In this document: positions 4,785 to 5,522 of the stretch, piece by piece
Position numbering within the stretch: the stretch's first letter is position 1
Layout: every line of letters begins with the position of its first letter
NCBI GenBank assembly: GCA_021202245.1
Contig: JAJQDK010000065.1
Location: 15,698-21,219 of the forward strand
Reading direction: 5' to 3'
Length of the DNA: 5,522 nt
Origin: Clostridiales bacterium
GTDB taxonomy: Bacteria; Bacillota; Clostridia; Oscillospirales; Acutalibacteraceae
Position numbers and translations under genes: made by a program
Notes under the pieces: model-generated
Databases searched by the model: none
Told to the model about the DNA's origin: nothing
The model's input: only the letters and a program-made list of their open reading frames with translations

Positions 4785-5522
4785 ATGATATACGGAATAT
4801 GGACTTTTTGCAGTGCACTGGTCGCCTTTATAATTTCGGTGGTGTTCGGAACATATCTGATTCCGTTTCTTCGCAAGCTTCACTTCGGGCAGACTATACT
4901 TGAGGAAGGCCCCAAGTGGCACAAGAAAAAACAGGGAACACCGACTATGGGCGGAATAATGTTTATTGCGGCAATTTTGGCGGTTACCGTCATAAGCACG
5001 GTGGTTTACATTATAGTCGGAGATAATTTTATAAATACCTATTTTGCGGATATTTCCCGTGAAACCGTGTTTATATTTGCCGGACTCGGTCTTGCGCTTG
5101 CCAACGGCTTAATCGGTTTTATTGACGATTACACAAAGGTGGTAAAAAAGCGCAATCTCGGTCTTACGGCTGTTCAGAAGCTTGTGCTTCAGTTTGCCGC
5201 AGCCATAGCTTATCTCGTTGTCCTCAGGCTTGCGGGCTACGGCACAACGACCTTAATCCCGTTTGTCGGCGAGGTTGACCTCGGATTTTTCTATTATATT
5301 CTTGCGGCGATTATAATCGTCGGCATGGTCAATGCGGTGAATCTGACCGACGGAATTGACGGGCTTGACGGCTCAATCACCTTCTTTGTGTGCGTTGTGT
5401 TTATGCTTATATCATGTATGCTCAGCTATCTCGGAGTTACCGCAATGAGCGCTGCCGCTGCCGGAGCCTGTTTGGGATTTCTTGTGTGGAACTTCCACAC
5501 GGCAAAGGTCTTTATGGGCGAT
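4785..5522 (+). CDS. mraY: Phospho-MurNAc-pentapeptide transferase MraY (3' end cut by window)
   Basis: MraY is an integral membrane enzyme that transfers phospho-MurNAc-pentapeptide from its UDP carrier to undecaprenyl phosphate, forming lipid I. The window holds 246 codons from ATG 4785 with no stop; complete family members have about 320-360 residues. Signature segments are GQTILEEGPKWHKKKQGTP (35-53) followed by TMGG, GFIDDYTKVVKKRNLGL (111-127) with the catalytic Asp pair 114/115, and NAVNLTDGIDGLDG (183-196). The last four residues, FMGD (243-246), end exactly at the third catalytic Asp of the FMGD motif. About seven membrane helices are visible: near 5-28, 57-78, 92-113, 131-150, 166-186, 198-215 and 220-238. 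The start has AAAGGA 9 nt upstream. It follows the PBP gene by 75 nt with no terminator, so co-transcription is likely. murE and murF, often found just before mraY in Firmicutes, are absent here. Confidence 0.96.
   Translation, partial: MIYGIWTFCSALVAFIISVVFGTYLIPFLRKLHFGQTILEEGPKWHKKKQGTPTMGGIMFIAAILAVTVISTVVYIIVGDNFINTYFADISRETVFIFAGLGLALANGLIGFIDDYTKVVKKRNLGLTAVQKLVLQFAAAIAYLVVLRLAGYGTTTLIPFVGEVDLGFFYYILAAIIIVGMVNAVNLTDGIDGLDGSITFFVCVVFMLISCMLSYLGVTAMSAAAAGACLGFLVWNFHTAKVFMGD

Overview
The window holds the front part of a division and cell wall (dcw) gene cluster, all on the + strand: mraZ, rsmH (mraW), an FtsL-type division protein, a class B penicillin-binding protein with two PASTA domains, and the first 246 codons of mraY, cut by the window edge. 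The host is most likely a low-to-mid G+C Gram-positive of the Clostridia, probably the Ruminococcaceae/Oscillospiraceae side. The reasons are the mraZ-rsmH-ftsL-PBP order, purine-rich ribosome binding sites, the PASTA-tailed PBP with SpoVD-like cysteines, the cysteine-rich tail of RsmH and the very A+T-rich intergenic DNA. The taxon is an inference from style, not a database match.

Layout. Positions 1-120 carry a near-consensus sigma-A promoter (TTGATT, 17-nt spacer, TATAAT), followed at once by three AGTG units exactly 10 bp apart. These units look like the MraZ operator, so mraZ probably controls its own promoter. mraZ (121-540) and rsmH (551-1474) are 10 nt apart and form one unit. A 282-nt gap follows (about 23% G+C by hand count). 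It has its own good promoter near 1493-1521, a leader of about 230 nt and several hairpins. The FtsL-like gene (1757-2308) is followed by a clear intrinsic terminator (2347-2376). The PBP gene (2439-4709) starts with TTG. After 75 nt holding a small direct repeat and a hairpin comes mraY (4785 to the edge).

How the genes work together. MraZ is the cluster regulator and RsmH methylates 16S rRNA. FtsL is a single-pass divisome subunit that, in the family, links FtsB/DivIC and FtsQ/DivIB to the FtsW-FtsI synthase. The PBP is the septal or spore-septal transpeptidase, and MraY makes lipid I, the first membrane-bound peptidoglycan precursor. No murE or murF lies between the PBP and mraY, unlike Bacillus or Clostridium clusters.

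I see no mobile element, CRISPR array, RNA gene or new enzymatic system. The points most worth a second look are regulatory: the palindromic MraZ site, the hairpin-rich ftsL leader and the terminator inside the cluster. A SpoVD-type cysteine pair in the PBP is the best protein-level observation.
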